Origin: Calditrichota bacterium
GTDB lineage: Bacteria > Calditrichota > Calditrichia > Calditrichales > Calditrichaceae
DNA length: 53,740 nucleotides
Assembly (NCBI GenBank): GCA_003854985.1
Contig: RQOG01000140.1
Coordinates: forward strand, 1 to 53,740
Direction of reading: 5' to 3'
The notes under the pieces were generated by a model, which worked only from the letters and a program-made list of their open reading frames with translations, was not told the DNA's origin and ran no database searches. How positions within the stretch are numbered: position 1 is the stretch's first letter; each line of letters begins with the position of its first letter. Below are positions 7,854 through 18,484 of this stretch, in pieces. The position numbers and the translations under genes were made by a program.

Positions 7854-10610
7854 ATGGTATTGAAAAAGATTATGGTAATCGTGTGTGCGCTCTCTTCAAT
7901 CCTTTTTTCACAGCAGATCGTCCCGATCGTTCCACAGGCATCGGTATTGAGGAAAAGTATGGCGGCAAAAAACATTTCGCCTTTTTTAATTGATCTGATG
8001 ACCGAAATAAAAACCAATCCGCAGTTCGCTCAACAACAGGCAGCCGGACTTTCCAAAGCGGAATTAAACCGCTTATTTTACAGGATTGATACGCAAAACA
8101 ATATTCTGGTCCGGATCAAATGCAGCGCGGGATTTGATGAAGTTATCGCAGAATTAATCCGGCTGAATGCCAAAATCATTGCCCGGAATAAAAGTTTAAA
8201 CGATATTGACTGCTGGCTGTCTCCGGGGCAAATCGAATTAATTGCCCGGAATCCGAGCGTTCGAAATATCAGCGAATGCGAACGGGGCTTCCTGCGCTCC
8301 GGTTCGGTGACTTCTGAAGGAGACAGTATTCACAAAACGGATATTGTACGCCAATATTTAGGCGCCGACGGCTCCGGCATCCGGGTCGGAGTGATTTCCG
8401 ACGGTGTTGACAACATTGCCAGCGCTCAGTTGACCAGCGATCTGCCTGCAACGGTGAACGTTATTGACAACAGCGAGGGCGGCGATGAAGGCACAGCTAT
8501 GCTGGAAATCGTTCATGATCTGGCTCCGGGCGCGGACCTGTATTTCAGCGAAGGCATTCAATCTTCCCTTGAGTTTATTAATTCGATAAATGATTTAGCC
8601 GCTGCGGGGTGCAGCGTTATCGTGGATGATATCGGTTATTTTACCGAACCTTATTTTGAAGAAGGTTCGATTGCCTCGGCCGTGAGAGACGTTATTGATG
8701 ATTATGACATTGTCTATGCCAGCTCGGCGGGTAATTCCCAGGATGAGCATTATGAAGGCGATTACAGCGGGATAACGCCCTCCCCGGCTATTCCCGGAAT
8801 AAGCCAGGCCCACAACTTTGGAGGCGGCGACTATGGCCAGCAGATAACGTTAGACGAAGGTCAGATATTTTATATATTCCTGCAATGGAATGAACCATAC
8901 GGCTCATCCTCAAGCGTTTATACGCTTCATCTGGTTAACCAAAGTTTAACAACCCGTTATGATATACCCTGTTATCAACCGGATCCGACAGAGCCTTTTG
9001 CCTATATGGGAGTTTCTGTAAGCGGCGCCAGCGTATTGAATGTGGTCATAGAACGCGTATCCGGCGCAAACCGCCGGGTAGAATTAGCTTACAATTTCGG
9101 CGGCTATGCCATAGTGGATGAATTTTATAATCTTCCGGGCAGCATCAATGGTCAGCCGGTTGTCAATGATGTTATCGCTGTGGGAGCGGTCCGGTATAAT
9201 TCGCCTGATGTTATAGAGTATTTCAGTTCCATTGGTCCCAGCCGTATTTACAGTTATCCTTCTTACACTTATGAATCGAGAAACAAACCGGATGTGGTAG
9301 CCGTGGACGGCAATATCATTACCGGTGCAGGCAGTTTCGGGCAGGAATATCCTCCTGACAGCGGGCAAATCCGGTTTTTCGGCACTTCGGCTGCGGTGCC
9401 GCATGTGGCGGCCTGCGCCGCGGCGCTCTGGTCGGCCTATCCAAATTTAACAAACGATGAAGTAAAACAAAAAATCCTGAATGGCGCAACAGATTTAGGC
9501 GCCGGCGGTTATGACAACATCTTTGGTTACGGACGGGTTGATATGCAGCAAAGCGGTTCTTCACCGCAATTTACGGTTACCGGTATCAATGGCGGCAGCA
9601 ACGCGACCATGAATGGCGGAATTGCTCCCGGAGACAACCTGGCGGAGCTTGGCGGATATACATTTACGGCCGATCAATCGCCTTACCTTGTTTATTTTGA
9701 CAATATCGAGTTTTCAATCGGCGGAACCGCGGACGCAAGCGATATCAACAGTTTTTCATTATACGCGGATCTGGATGAAAACGGTCTTATTACGACGGAA
9801 GAAGACAGTCTGCTCGGTCAGCAGTCTTATTCATCAACGTTATTATTTGAAAATATCGAGTATCGTTTTACAAACTCCGGCGTCAATCTTATTCTAACCG
9901 CTGATGTGGATAGCAACGCTGAACCGACGCACACCATTGATATTTTATTGATCGACCCGCAGGATGTAACAGCCTATTTTGATGTTCATCCCTTCTCCGC
10001 CAATTTCCCCTTTAATGTTGAAGATGTCAGCCTGCCCGTTGAATTATTAACTTTTAACATCGAGACTTCATGCGGACAAGCCGAAATTTTCTGGACAACG
10101 GCCAGCGAAATAAACACCGGATACTTTGAATTATTCCGGAAGACGGAAAACAGCGACAGCCTGATCGCCAGAATGACAGCCGCCGGAAACAGCGGTTATC
10201 AGCATGATTATTGCTATGTTGATAAAAACCCGCCTGCCGGGTCGGAAACGACTTACTCCCTGTATAGTCTGGAATTCAATGGTTACAGGGAAAAAATCGC
10301 TGAAAAAACGGTCAAACTGCCAGAAACTGACCACCTGGTTTTATATCCTAATTATCCCAATCCGTTTAATCCAATTACAAATATCGAATACCGAATACCA
10401 GAGGCCGGATTTGTAACGCTGAAAATCTTTGATATACTTGGCCGGGAAATCGTTACACTGGTTAAAGGACAAAAACTGGCCGGCAGGCATAAGGTGCAAT
10501 GGAATGGTAGAAATGCCGATGGAAAACCGATTGGTAGCGGCATTTATTATTATCAGATATCAGCCGAAAACGGATATAAAGAAACAAAAAAAATGATAAA
10601 ATTAAAATAG
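7854..10610 (+). CDS. Secreted subtilisin-like serine protease (S8) with C-terminal sorting module
   Basis: This 918-residue preproprotein has a signal peptide at about 1-19. A propeptide-like region follows, and then the S8 catalytic domain. The triad reads as Asp183 (GVISDGVDN), His221 (EIVHDLAPGA) and Ser512 (FGTSAAVPHVA), with Asn294 (SAGNS) as the probable oxyanion residue. The order D-H-S is canonical, but DGVD and GTSAAVPH are the less common forms. Residues 575-810 hold calcium-type and fibronectin-like segments. A type A sorting (FlgD-like Ig) module occupies about 833-918. GGAG lies 5 nt before the ATG. The gene opens the twelve-gene array, so it may process proteins secreted with it or degrade external protein. 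Confidence 0.92.
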   Translation: MVLKKIMVIVCALSSILFSQQIVPIVPQASVLRKSMAAKNISPFLIDLMTEIKTNPQFAQQQAAGLSKAELNRLFYRIDTQNNILVRIKCSAGFDEVIAELIRLNAKIIARNKSLNDIDCWLSPGQIELIARNPSVRNISECERGFLRSGSVTSEGDSIHKTDIVRQYLGADGSGIRVGVISDGVDNIASAQLTSDLPATVNVIDNSEGGDEGTAMLEIVHDLAPGADLYFSEGIQSSLEFINSINDLAAAGCSVIVDDIGYFTEPYFEEGSIASAVRDVIDDYDIVYASSAGNSQDEHYEGDYSGITPSPAIPGISQAHNFGGGDYGQQITLDEGQIFYIFLQWNEPYGSSSSVYTLHLVNQSLTTRYDIPCYQPDPTEPFAYMGVSVSGASVLNVVIERVSGANRRVELAYNFGGYAIVDEFYNLPGSINGQPVVNDVIAVGAVRYNSPDVIEYFSSIGPSRIYSYPSYTYESRNKPDVVAVDGNIITGAGSFGQEYPPDSGQIRFFGTSAAVPHVAACAAALWSAYPNLTNDEVKQKILNGATDLGAGGYDNIFGYGRVDMQQSGSSPQFTVTGINGGSNATMNGGIAPGDNLAELGGYTFTADQSPYLVYFDNIEFSIGGTADASDINSFSLYADLDENGLITTEEDSLLGQQSYSSTLLFENIEYRFTNSGVNLILTADVDSNAEPTHTIDILLIDPQDVTAYFDVHPFSANFPFNVEDVSLPVELLTFNIETSCGQAEIFWTTASEINTGYFELFRKTENSDSLIARMTAAGNSGYQHDYCYVDKNPPAGSETTYSLYSLEFNGYREKIAEKTVKLPETDHLVLYPNYPNPFNPITNIEYRIPEAGFVTLKIFDILGREIVTLVKGQKLAGRHKVQWNGRNADGKPIGSGIYYYQISAENGYKETKKMIKLK

Positions 10611-10702
10611 CGTTAAATACTTCATTTTAAATCCGGTCTTTTTAAGCAGGGATGCTTTTTAGATACAAGTTTAGGAGAAGGCTTTGAACGGAGGTCTGCA
10701 AA

Positions 10703-12286
10703 ATGGGCAAAGCAATAATATTCCTGCTTTTGATAAGTTGTTTTGTAACGGGTAAAATATCAGCGACCAATTATTATACAGGACCAAGCCGGACGTATAA
10801 ATCGCCCGCCGATGTCCGCAACATACTTAATCCGGGCGATACAGTTTTCGTGGATGGAAACGCCGTCTATAACGGCGATATACACTTTTCCCGGCCGGGA
10901 TCGGCGGCGCAGCGTATCGTCATTAAAGGCATTCGGATTAACAATAACCGGCCAGTGATTGAAGGCGGAACCAATAATGTCGCTTTTATAAACGGCGCCG
11001 ACCATTACACCTTTGAAGGATTTGAAATAAGAAACGCATCCTTCCGTGGAATTTATCACCAATCGGATGATCTCATTCTGCGCGATTTGTTGATTCACCA
11101 TTGCAACAACGGTATTATGGGCGCCGATGGCGGATCGGGTTCGTTATTACTGGAATATACGGAAATCTTTGCTTGCGGCTCAGGAGACCGGGCGCATCAG
11201 ATTTATATGGCCACCAATGAAGAAGATCATCCCGGCAGTGTTTTCAGAATGCAATTTTGCTATATACACGACGGCGCAGGTGGAAATAACGTTAAATCGC
11301 GGGCTGAGCGCAACGAGATATATTACAATTGGATCGAAGGCGCTTTTTACCATGAACTTGAATTAATCGGTCCCGATCCCGACGGCGAAGTGCCGGCTGA
11401 TCTCAAAAGAGAAGATTCGGATGTAACTGGAAATGTGTTGATTTCCGGCGGGTTTTATGTGACCAGAATCGGCGGCGATGGAACCGGAGAAACCTTTGGC
11501 CGCTACCGGTTCGTCAATAATACAATCCTTATGGAGGATAACGCCGTTTTCAGAATTTTCGACGGTATTGAGTCCGTAGAAATGCATAATAATATTATCA
11601 TCTGTCTTGCCGGCGGCAATTATCCCATTCTGCGTCAGGCAGAGGCTGGCTGGAAAAACGGCGAACAAATCTCCGGCAGCAATAATTACTTGGAAAATGG
11701 ATTAACCGATGTTCCGGATCAATGGACAGGAACCATAACCGGATCCGAAGAAGTATTTGCCGATTTGGATAATAATAATTTATTCCCGGCTCCGGGCTCT
11801 TTAATTATCAACCAGGCAAATCCTGCTCCTGTTTCCGAAACAGGATTTGAATTCATCAATCCATTGTTTCCGCCCGTTTATCTGCCCCCGTCAGGCGCGG
11901 CGGTTTCGATCGGCGCAGAGTCTTTAAGGGCTATTGACGAAAAAATCGACATCGGTGCGTTTGAGTTTCAATCTTCGTCTGGCATAGCGATTTCCGGGAG
12001 GTCTTCTTCAGAATTCGCTCTGGCACAAAACTACCCCAATCCGTTTAATCCAATAACGAATATCGAATTTCGAATACCGAACAACGAATTCGTAACGCTG
12101 AAAATTTTTGATATACTTGGCCGGGAAGTTGTTACACTGGTTAACAAAACCATGCCGGCAGGCAGACATACGATTCAATGGAATGGAAAAAATGCCCGGG
12201 GTCAGGCAATGGAAAGCGGGGTATTTTTTTACCAATTTAGCACAGAAAATTATTGTAAAACCGGTAAAATGATTTTGGTTAAATAA
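10703..12286 (+). CDS. Secreted right-handed parallel beta-helix protein with sorting module
   Basis: This 527-residue protein has a signal peptide at about 1-22. Residues 25-330 look like a parallel beta-helix, with short strands alternating with Asn- and Gly-rich turns: HYTFEGFEIRNASFRGIYH, RDLLIHHCNNGIMG, NNVKSRAERNEIYYNWIEG. This is the fold of pectate lyase-like and alginate lyase-like enzymes and of many glycan-binding surface proteins. No catalytic set can be assigned by eye. The C-terminal module starts NYPNPFNPITNIEF at residue 443. GGAGGT precedes the ATG by 7 nt, and the gene follows the subtilase by 92 bp. Confidence 0.88.
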   Translation: MGKAIIFLLLISCFVTGKISATNYYTGPSRTYKSPADVRNILNPGDTVFVDGNAVYNGDIHFSRPGSAAQRIVIKGIRINNNRPVIEGGTNNVAFINGADHYTFEGFEIRNASFRGIYHQSDDLILRDLLIHHCNNGIMGADGGSGSLLLEYTEIFACGSGDRAHQIYMATNEEDHPGSVFRMQFCYIHDGAGGNNVKSRAERNEIYYNWIEGAFYHELELIGPDPDGEVPADLKREDSDVTGNVLISGGFYVTRIGGDGTGETFGRYRFVNNTILMEDNAVFRIFDGIESVEMHNNIIICLAGGNYPILRQAEAGWKNGEQISGSNNYLENGLTDVPDQWTGTITGSEEVFADLDNNNLFPAPGSLIINQANPAPVSETGFEFINPLFPPVYLPPSGAAVSIGAESLRAIDEKIDIGAFEFQSSSGIAISGRSSSEFALAQNYPNPFNPITNIEFRIPNNEFVTLKIFDILGREVVTLVNKTMPAGRHTIQWNGKNARGQAMESGVFFYQFSTENYCKTGKMILVK

Positions 12287-12300
12287 ATTAAGAGTAAAAA

Positions 12301-14253
12301 ATGAAAACAAAATTTCAATTTTTGGTAATTTTATCTTTTCTGTTGTTCAGTCTGCAGAATCTTCTTTGCCAAAATTCCATGGTTCCGGGTGAGCTTAAGA
12401 CTTATTGTACAATAAATTCAATCGGAATCGAATGGCCGATCGGCGGGGATGATAACCATAATGCGGAATGCACGGTAAATTACAGGATTTCCGGCGGCGG
12501 ACAATATAAACAGGCTTTGCCATTATACAGAATTGATTTTAACGGTTCTAATATGCTGGCCGGAAGTATTTTATTTCTTGAGGAAAATACAAGTTACGAA
12601 GTCGAGCTTGACCTGCACGATCCCGACGGCGGCAGCAGCATCCAAAATTTTACAATTACTACCAGAAGCATCCCGCAGAAACCCGAAAGCGGAAATACGT
12701 ATTATGTTTCACCGGGAAACGGAGGCGGGACCGGGACAGAATCCGATCCGTTTTTAGGCGTGGAAACCGCCCAAAATGAAGCCGCGCCGGGCGATGTATT
12801 TATTATGAATACTGGAAACTATGGCGGTCGTCTCGAATTTACCGCCTCAGGCGCTGCGGATAATTATATCGTATGGAAAGCCGCTAAGAATGCCGCTCCA
12901 CAATTTGAAGGCATCAGGATCATTGGCGATTATATCTGGATTGAAGGAATCACAATCGAGGATCAGGAATACGGCCTGCTCACACAAAGCGGTAAAAATC
13001 CTACCGGAATTGTAATAAAAGGCAACTATTTTAAAAATTGTTTTTACAGTATCAATCTGAACCATGGCGGGGAAAACTGGTACATAACGGACAATATTAT
13101 CGAAGGAGATATATCTGATTTTACAAGCGGCGAATTCAGCGGCGAAGGCGTTGAACTGCAGCATTCCAATGGGCATGTGGTTGCCTACAATAAAATTTTT
13201 AACACCGCAGACGGGGTCTCATATCCGGGAGAAAACTGCGATATTTTCCGGAATGAAATTTATAATGTTTCGGATGACGGGATAGAATTTGATTTCGGAT
13301 ATGCAAATAACCGGGCATGGGAAAACAGAATAACGAATGCCAATAATAACGGCATAAGCTTCCAGCCCATGAATTCCGCTCCGGCCTATGTTATTCGTAA
13401 CCAGGTTATTGTTATCGAAGAAGATGTCCTGAAATTACGCGACGCCGTTGACAGGGTTCTGTTCGCTAATAACACCTGCGTTTGCCAAAACGGACCCGTA
13501 AATGTAGACACTCATTTTCTAACCGGATTTCATTCCAATAATAATTTATATATCTCGGTTAACGACGCTTACGCCTGGGAAGATTGTTCCTCATCAACCG
13601 AAACCGATTGGAGAACAAATCTGGATTATGACGGATTTGACTGGAATGACAACTATTATGCTTTTAAATGGGCGGGAAACAGATTACAGACGCTTGAAGA
13701 ACTGCAGACCAATTACCAGATTGAATTAAATGGCTTAAGAGTAAAAAAGGATGACCTATTTAATGAATATGATTTCCCCGCCAGTCCCACTCCTGCGCCC
13801 CTGCAGTATTTGACTCTTACGGACAGTTGTAATGCAATCGACGCGGGCATTGCTTTAAATAATATAAATGAAAATTATTTGGGGAAAGCTCCCGATTTAG
13901 GCGCATTTGAAGCAGGACAGGAATTGCCCGTTTACGGACCGCGGGAAAATACTGCCGTCCATATTCAGGAATCAATTTCTATTCCGGATAGAATTGTTCT
14001 TTTTCAAAATTATCCCAACCCGTTTAATCCGGTTACAAATATCGAATTTCAAATTATGAATTATGAATTTGTGACATTGAAAATCTTTGATATTTCCGGT
14101 AAAAAAATTGCGACCCTGATTAATGAAAAATTGCCTATAGGCCGACATAAGATAATATTTGACGGATCAGGTTTATCAACCGGCATTTATTTTTACAGCT
14201 TACAGAGCAGATCGGGATTTACTAAAACAGGAAAGATGATTTTAATAAAATAA
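12301..14253 (+). CDS. Secreted Fn3-like plus beta-helix protein with short sorting module
   Basis: This 650-residue protein has a signal peptide at about 1-23, then a fibronectin type III-like beta domain at about 28-115. A linker follows, and then a parallel beta-helix at about 135-520 that opens YYVSPGNGGGTGTESDPF and continues with turns such as NYFKNCFYSINLNH and NNNGISFQPMN. The module at 570-650 is shorter than in its neighbours: after GRHKIIFDGSGLSTGIYFY it lacks the usual WNG(K/R)N.(Q)G insertion. The gene starts 14 bp after the previous stop with a weak ribosome site, as expected for a translationally coupled member of an operon. Confidence 0.87.
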   Translation: MKTKFQFLVILSFLLFSLQNLLCQNSMVPGELKTYCTINSIGIEWPIGGDDNHNAECTVNYRISGGGQYKQALPLYRIDFNGSNMLAGSILFLEENTSYEVELDLHDPDGGSSIQNFTITTRSIPQKPESGNTYYVSPGNGGGTGTESDPFLGVETAQNEAAPGDVFIMNTGNYGGRLEFTASGAADNYIVWKAAKNAAPQFEGIRIIGDYIWIEGITIEDQEYGLLTQSGKNPTGIVIKGNYFKNCFYSINLNHGGENWYITDNIIEGDISDFTSGEFSGEGVELQHSNGHVVAYNKIFNTADGVSYPGENCDIFRNEIYNVSDDGIEFDFGYANNRAWENRITNANNNGISFQPMNSAPAYVIRNQVIVIEEDVLKLRDAVDRVLFANNTCVCQNGPVNVDTHFLTGFHSNNNLYISVNDAYAWEDCSSSTETDWRTNLDYDGFDWNDNYYAFKWAGNRLQTLEELQTNYQIELNGLRVKKDDLFNEYDFPASPTPAPLQYLTLTDSCNAIDAGIALNNINENYLGKAPDLGAFEAGQELPVYGPRENTAVHIQESISIPDRIVLFQNYPNPFNPVTNIEFQIMNYEFVTLKIFDISGKKIATLINEKLPIGRHKIIFDGSGLSTGIYFYSLQSRSGFTKTGKMILIK

Positions 14254-14286
14254 CTCCATTAGAATATGCAAAATGAGGATTCTATT

Positions 14287-16662
14287 ATGAACTACGTTAA
14301 ACAGATTTTCATTGTATTTTTATCGTGCTTTTGCCTTAGCGGCATTGCAAAGGGGCAGGAACTTACCGCAATTATCATTGTGGACGATGCGCAATGGTTC
14401 ACGAATAGCGGCGATTCAATCGATTTAGATGAACGTTTTCCCGGTGCAAGCTTAACGCGCTGGTATGCGCCCTTACCTGTTTTTTTTCAGGGCTGGAAAT
14501 CTTCTCCCAGAGATGCTATTGTTGATTATCAATGGGATTTCGGAGATGGTTCACCTGTCTTTCATGGCTTTAACGCCGGACATGTTTATGAAACGGCGGG
14601 AAATTATATCGTAACCTTAACGGTAATCGATACCTTAAACCAAAGCGATACGGAAACAATTAATATTGAAGTTCTGGAACGCGAAGGAAAGATTTATTAT
14701 GTGGATTCAGATTTAGGGGATGACAGCTACGATGGTTTGTCGCAAACTCATACAAGCGGGACAAACGGTCCATGGAAAACAGCGGACAAAGCGTTTTCTG
14801 AGATGGCCTCTGATCTATATGAACCCGGCGATCAAATTTTATTCAACCGGGGACAGACATTTGATCTGACAGTTTCGGAAATAATACCAGGGGCATGGCC
14901 TGCCTGGGGTTATATGTTTGGCGCATATGGCAACGGCTCCAGACCAATAATACAATACCGGGGCGAGAACAACACCATTATTATACATCAATATAGTATA
15001 GGACTTGCCCATGTAAGTTTTGTTGATCTTGACCTGAGGATGGATGATTATACCGGCCATAGGGCAGGCGTATTTTTCTTTGCGCAAGGCGGAGGCACAC
15101 GTAATATTCTGTTTTTACGGGTCAGCGCTCTTGATGCTTATTCCGATTTATTTACTGTCGGAATATACCTTGAAAGCGAAATCTCGACAGGTACTTTTGC
15201 GGTTAATTGTTCAATCACGAATACTTACATTGACCCCGAAAACAACTCAACGCTTTTTGCCGTATGGGGATCAAGGGTCGCCCTGCTGAATAATTATTTT
15301 GATCTCTCAGGCAACCATATCGGATATACGGCTATTAATAAAGGCGTAATTGCCGGAAATACCTATTCGCGGCCTGCATTCGGGCGCACGGCGCTTCGAA
15401 TTTGCGGATTTTCGGAAGAGGGCGATGACTGGAATACGGAGCTTACCAGCAATAATGTTCAGATTTCGGATAACTATTTTCACGGCTGGATTGACCCTGA
15501 AACGGAAGGCCGGGCGCATAATGGCGGGGGCACCCGTTTTAATTATCTGCTTGTTCAACTGGCTCCCAACGGCCCCTGGAATCAGATTATTGAGGATATA
15601 ACTTTTGAACGCAATATTATTACCAACGGCGAAGGATTGATGAGCATCGGCGCCGCTGAAAATATAACCGTGCGTAATAACATATTAATTTCGGATAATG
15701 CCGGCAAACCGAGTTATTTTATTGACATAGTGAATGCTAACAAGCCAAGCAAAAATATAATAATAATCGGCAATACATTTGTATCCCGGAATGCTCAATA
15801 TTCCGGAAATATATACGAAATGAGCGGGTTAATTCGGATCGAAAACAATGCCACGCAGGTCGCCCACCCCTTTAATTACACTAACCACGAAGATATTTAC
15901 ATCAGGAATAATATATTTTATTCTTATGGAACTAATAACTTTACCCGGTTTTTATACATTGACAATATTGATGAAGTGCTCCCGCAGGTTGAATCCGATC
16001 ATAATTTATTTTTTGTAAGTGAAGGAAGCGATGACGGCGCATTTTTTCAGATTGGCGACGCACCCGGCGGAACGGCGCAATATCTGACGCTCGAACAATG
16101 GCAAAATCAGCAGGAACAGGATAATTTCAGCATATTCGGCGATCCGCAATTTATAGATTTATTGGGCGCGGACAGCGCTTTAAGCGCTTACGGTTACGAC
16201 GCCGACTTAAAAATAATGGCGGGCAGTCCGGCAAGAAATATAGGCTGTCTCGACAGGCAAAACGCTTATTTTGATTTCAATAAATACAAGCGACATGGCA
16301 GCGATCAGTCGGTCGATGCCGGCGCGTATGAATACGGTTCAACAACCGGTATAGCGGTCAAACCCGAAAATGGCGTTCCCGTTAACCTATTCCTGAGCCA
16401 GAATTATCCCAACCCTTTTAATCCAATTACGAATATCGAATATCAAATATCGAACGCCGAATTTGTAACGTTGAAAATCTTTGATATTCTGGGCCGGGAA
16501 GTCGTTACGCTGGTTAATGAGAATAAACCCGCTGGAACGTACACGGTGCAATGGAACGGCAGAAATATGCAGGGGCAACAGGTTGGCAGCGGAATTTATT
16601 ATTATCAAATGCAAACCGGCGACGGTCATGTCAGTGTCAAAAAGATGCTGCTGCTCAAATAA
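14287..16662 (+). CDS. Secreted PKD-domain plus beta-helix protein with sorting module
   Basis: ATG 14287 is preferred over an upstream ATG at 14266, because the signal peptide starts exactly there (MNYVKQIFIVFLSCFCLSG) and GAGGA precedes it. The 791-residue product has a PKD domain at about 65-130 (DYQWDFGDGSPVFHGF, then AGNYIVTLTVID). A beta-helix begins with YYVDSDLGDDSYDGLS and extends to about residue 620. The sorting module starts at residue 706. PKD domains usually bind polysaccharide or act as spacers on secreted enzymes, which supports a role on extracellular glycans. No lyase active site could be assigned by eye. Confidence 0.88.
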   Translation: MNYVKQIFIVFLSCFCLSGIAKGQELTAIIIVDDAQWFTNSGDSIDLDERFPGASLTRWYAPLPVFFQGWKSSPRDAIVDYQWDFGDGSPVFHGFNAGHVYETAGNYIVTLTVIDTLNQSDTETINIEVLEREGKIYYVDSDLGDDSYDGLSQTHTSGTNGPWKTADKAFSEMASDLYEPGDQILFNRGQTFDLTVSEIIPGAWPAWGYMFGAYGNGSRPIIQYRGENNTIIIHQYSIGLAHVSFVDLDLRMDDYTGHRAGVFFFAQGGGTRNILFLRVSALDAYSDLFTVGIYLESEISTGTFAVNCSITNTYIDPENNSTLFAVWGSRVALLNNYFDLSGNHIGYTAINKGVIAGNTYSRPAFGRTALRICGFSEEGDDWNTELTSNNVQISDNYFHGWIDPETEGRAHNGGGTRFNYLLVQLAPNGPWNQIIEDITFERNIITNGEGLMSIGAAENITVRNNILISDNAGKPSYFIDIVNANKPSKNIIIIGNTFVSRNAQYSGNIYEMSGLIRIENNATQVAHPFNYTNHEDIYIRNNIFYSYGTNNFTRFLYIDNIDEVLPQVESDHNLFFVSEGSDDGAFFQIGDAPGGTAQYLTLEQWQNQQEQDNFSIFGDPQFIDLLGADSALSAYGYDADLKIMAGSPARNIGCLDRQNAYFDFNKYKRHGSDQSVDAGAYEYGSTTGIAVKPENGVPVNLFLSQNYPNPFNPITNIEYQISNAEFVTLKIFDILGREVVTLVNENKPAGTYTVQWNGRNMQGQQVGSGIYYYQMQTGDGHVSVKKMLLLK

Positions 16663-16685
16663 TAACAGTCTAAGGGAAAATAACC

Positions 16686-18443
16686 ATGAAAAACACTTTA
16701 TTAATAACTGTATTATTATTTGGAACAGCCTTAGCGCAGACAATCATTTCCACCCTACCGGTTCAAAACCAATTGAATGTTGACCGGGAAACCAATATTT
16801 CGGTTACCTTCGACACGGATATGGATCAGTCAACCATTAATTCCAACACCTTTGTGATTCATGGTTCCCAAACAGGGCTGCATTCAGGCAGTTATACCTA
16901 CGATAATTCTTCGAGAACCGCAACATTCGATCCTGCCCTACCTTTTGCCGCTGGTGAAATAGCGGCCGTAATTTTAACTACCGACATAACGACTCAAGCA
17001 GGTCATCCCCTGCTTAATTCTTTCCAATGGTCGTTTACTATTAATGTAAATAATGGCAACGGAAATTTCCTGCCCGCTAATCATATACCGGTCGGCAATA
17101 ATCCCTGGTCTGTTTTTGCCTCCGATTTAGATAACGATCAGGATATGGATCTGGCGGTGGTCAATAAATATGCCGATAGTATTACGGTATTAATCAATTC
17201 AGGCCAGGGTGTTTTTTCAGATCGAATGGATTACCTGACGGGAGACAATCCCAATACAATTGTTTCTTCCGATCTGGATAACGATGAAAATATGGATTTA
17301 ATCGTTACAAATTCAACATCGGATAATATCTCAGTATTTATGAATGCAGGGAATGGAACTTTTTTACCTAAAGCCGATTATCCGTCAGGTGATTATTCCA
17401 GCGCTCATATTTCTGCGGACATTAATAACGACGGTTATCCGGATGTGGCCGTATTAAATGCTTTTTCCGATGACATGTCGATACTCTTAAATAACAAAGA
17501 CGGAACTTTTAATCATAAAACAGATTATCCCATCGGCAAATATCCAAATTTTCTTGCGTCGGGTGATTTTAATAACGACGGATATGTGGATTTAGCGGTC
17601 ACAAACGGTGATTTATCCGATGATACGTTATTTATATTTAAAAATAACGGAAACGGAACATTTGCACTCAACGCAGCCTATGAGACGCTTCTAAAGCCTT
17701 ATAGCATCTGTGCGGCCGATTTTAACGGCGATGGCTCTTTGGACCTGGCCGTCTCGCATTTTTTTAATTCCAATTTTTCATTATTTCTTAATGATGGGCA
17801 CGGGGCTTTTGAACGAACGGCTGATTATCCTGTAGCCAATTTTCACCAATTCGCTATCTGCGCGGCGGATTTTGATTCAGATAATGATCTAGATATTGCC
17901 GTCCCTTATATGCAATCCCAATATCCTATGCCGATTCCCGACACTGTGGCGATTTTTTTTAATAATGGCGGCGGTAATTTTTCAACCCGGCAAAATTTCG
18001 CGATAGGCTATCAATGCCGCTCCGTTTTTACTTCCGATCTGAACGGCGACAGCGCCATGGATATTATTGTAACCAGTGCGGATACTGATAATATCACCGT
18101 GTTGTTTAATGAGGGAAGCTCTTCAGCCATCCATCTGCCTTCGGAAACAGATAACCTGCTCAAAGAATATGCTTTAGCACAGAACTTCCCCAACCCGTTT
18201 AATCCGACTACGAATATCGAATATCAAATATCGAACGCTGCATTTGTAACGCTGAAAATATTTGATACGCTGGGCCGGGAAGTCGTTACGCTGGTTAATA
18301 AACAAATGCCTGCGGGCATACATACCGCGCAATGGAACGGTAAAAATGCCCGGGGACAGCAGGTCGTCAGCGGGATATATTACTATCAAATCAAAACCAA
18401 CAACGGATATATGCAGACAATGAAGATGATATTACTTAAATAG
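16686..18443 (+). CDS. Secreted Big_5 plus seven-repeat FG-GAP/VCBS propeller protein with sorting module
   Basis: This 585-residue protein has a signal peptide at about 1-17. An SbsA-like Ig domain (Big_5) covers about 20-120 (VTFDTDMDQSTINSNTF, AGEIAAVILTTDI). Seven FG-GAP repeats follow, each with a calcium loop: DLDNDQDMDLAV, DLDNDENMDLIV, DINNDGYPDVAV, DFNNDGYVDLAV, DFNGDGSLDLAV, DFDSDNDLDIAV and DLNGDSAMDIIV. Seven is the number needed to close a beta-propeller. Such propellers bind ligands or mediate adhesion and rarely catalyse. The sorting module starts at residue 500. AAGGGAAA lies before the ATG. It is the only propeller in an otherwise helix-rich array. Confidence 0.92.
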   Translation: MKNTLLITVLLFGTALAQTIISTLPVQNQLNVDRETNISVTFDTDMDQSTINSNTFVIHGSQTGLHSGSYTYDNSSRTATFDPALPFAAGEIAAVILTTDITTQAGHPLLNSFQWSFTINVNNGNGNFLPANHIPVGNNPWSVFASDLDNDQDMDLAVVNKYADSITVLINSGQGVFSDRMDYLTGDNPNTIVSSDLDNDENMDLIVTNSTSDNISVFMNAGNGTFLPKADYPSGDYSSAHISADINNDGYPDVAVLNAFSDDMSILLNNKDGTFNHKTDYPIGKYPNFLASGDFNNDGYVDLAVTNGDLSDDTLFIFKNNGNGTFALNAAYETLLKPYSICAADFNGDGSLDLAVSHFFNSNFSLFLNDGHGAFERTADYPVANFHQFAICAADFDSDNDLDIAVPYMQSQYPMPIPDTVAIFFNNGGGNFSTRQNFAIGYQCRSVFTSDLNGDSAMDIIVTSADTDNITVLFNEGSSSAIHLPSETDNLLKEYALAQNFPNPFNPTTNIEYQISNAAFVTLKIFDTLGREVVTLVNKQMPAGIHTAQWNGKNARGQQVVSGIYYYQIKTNNGYMQTMKMILLK

Positions 18444-18484
18444 ATATTTTTTAAAACTTCAAAAATATTAAGCGGAGAATAAAT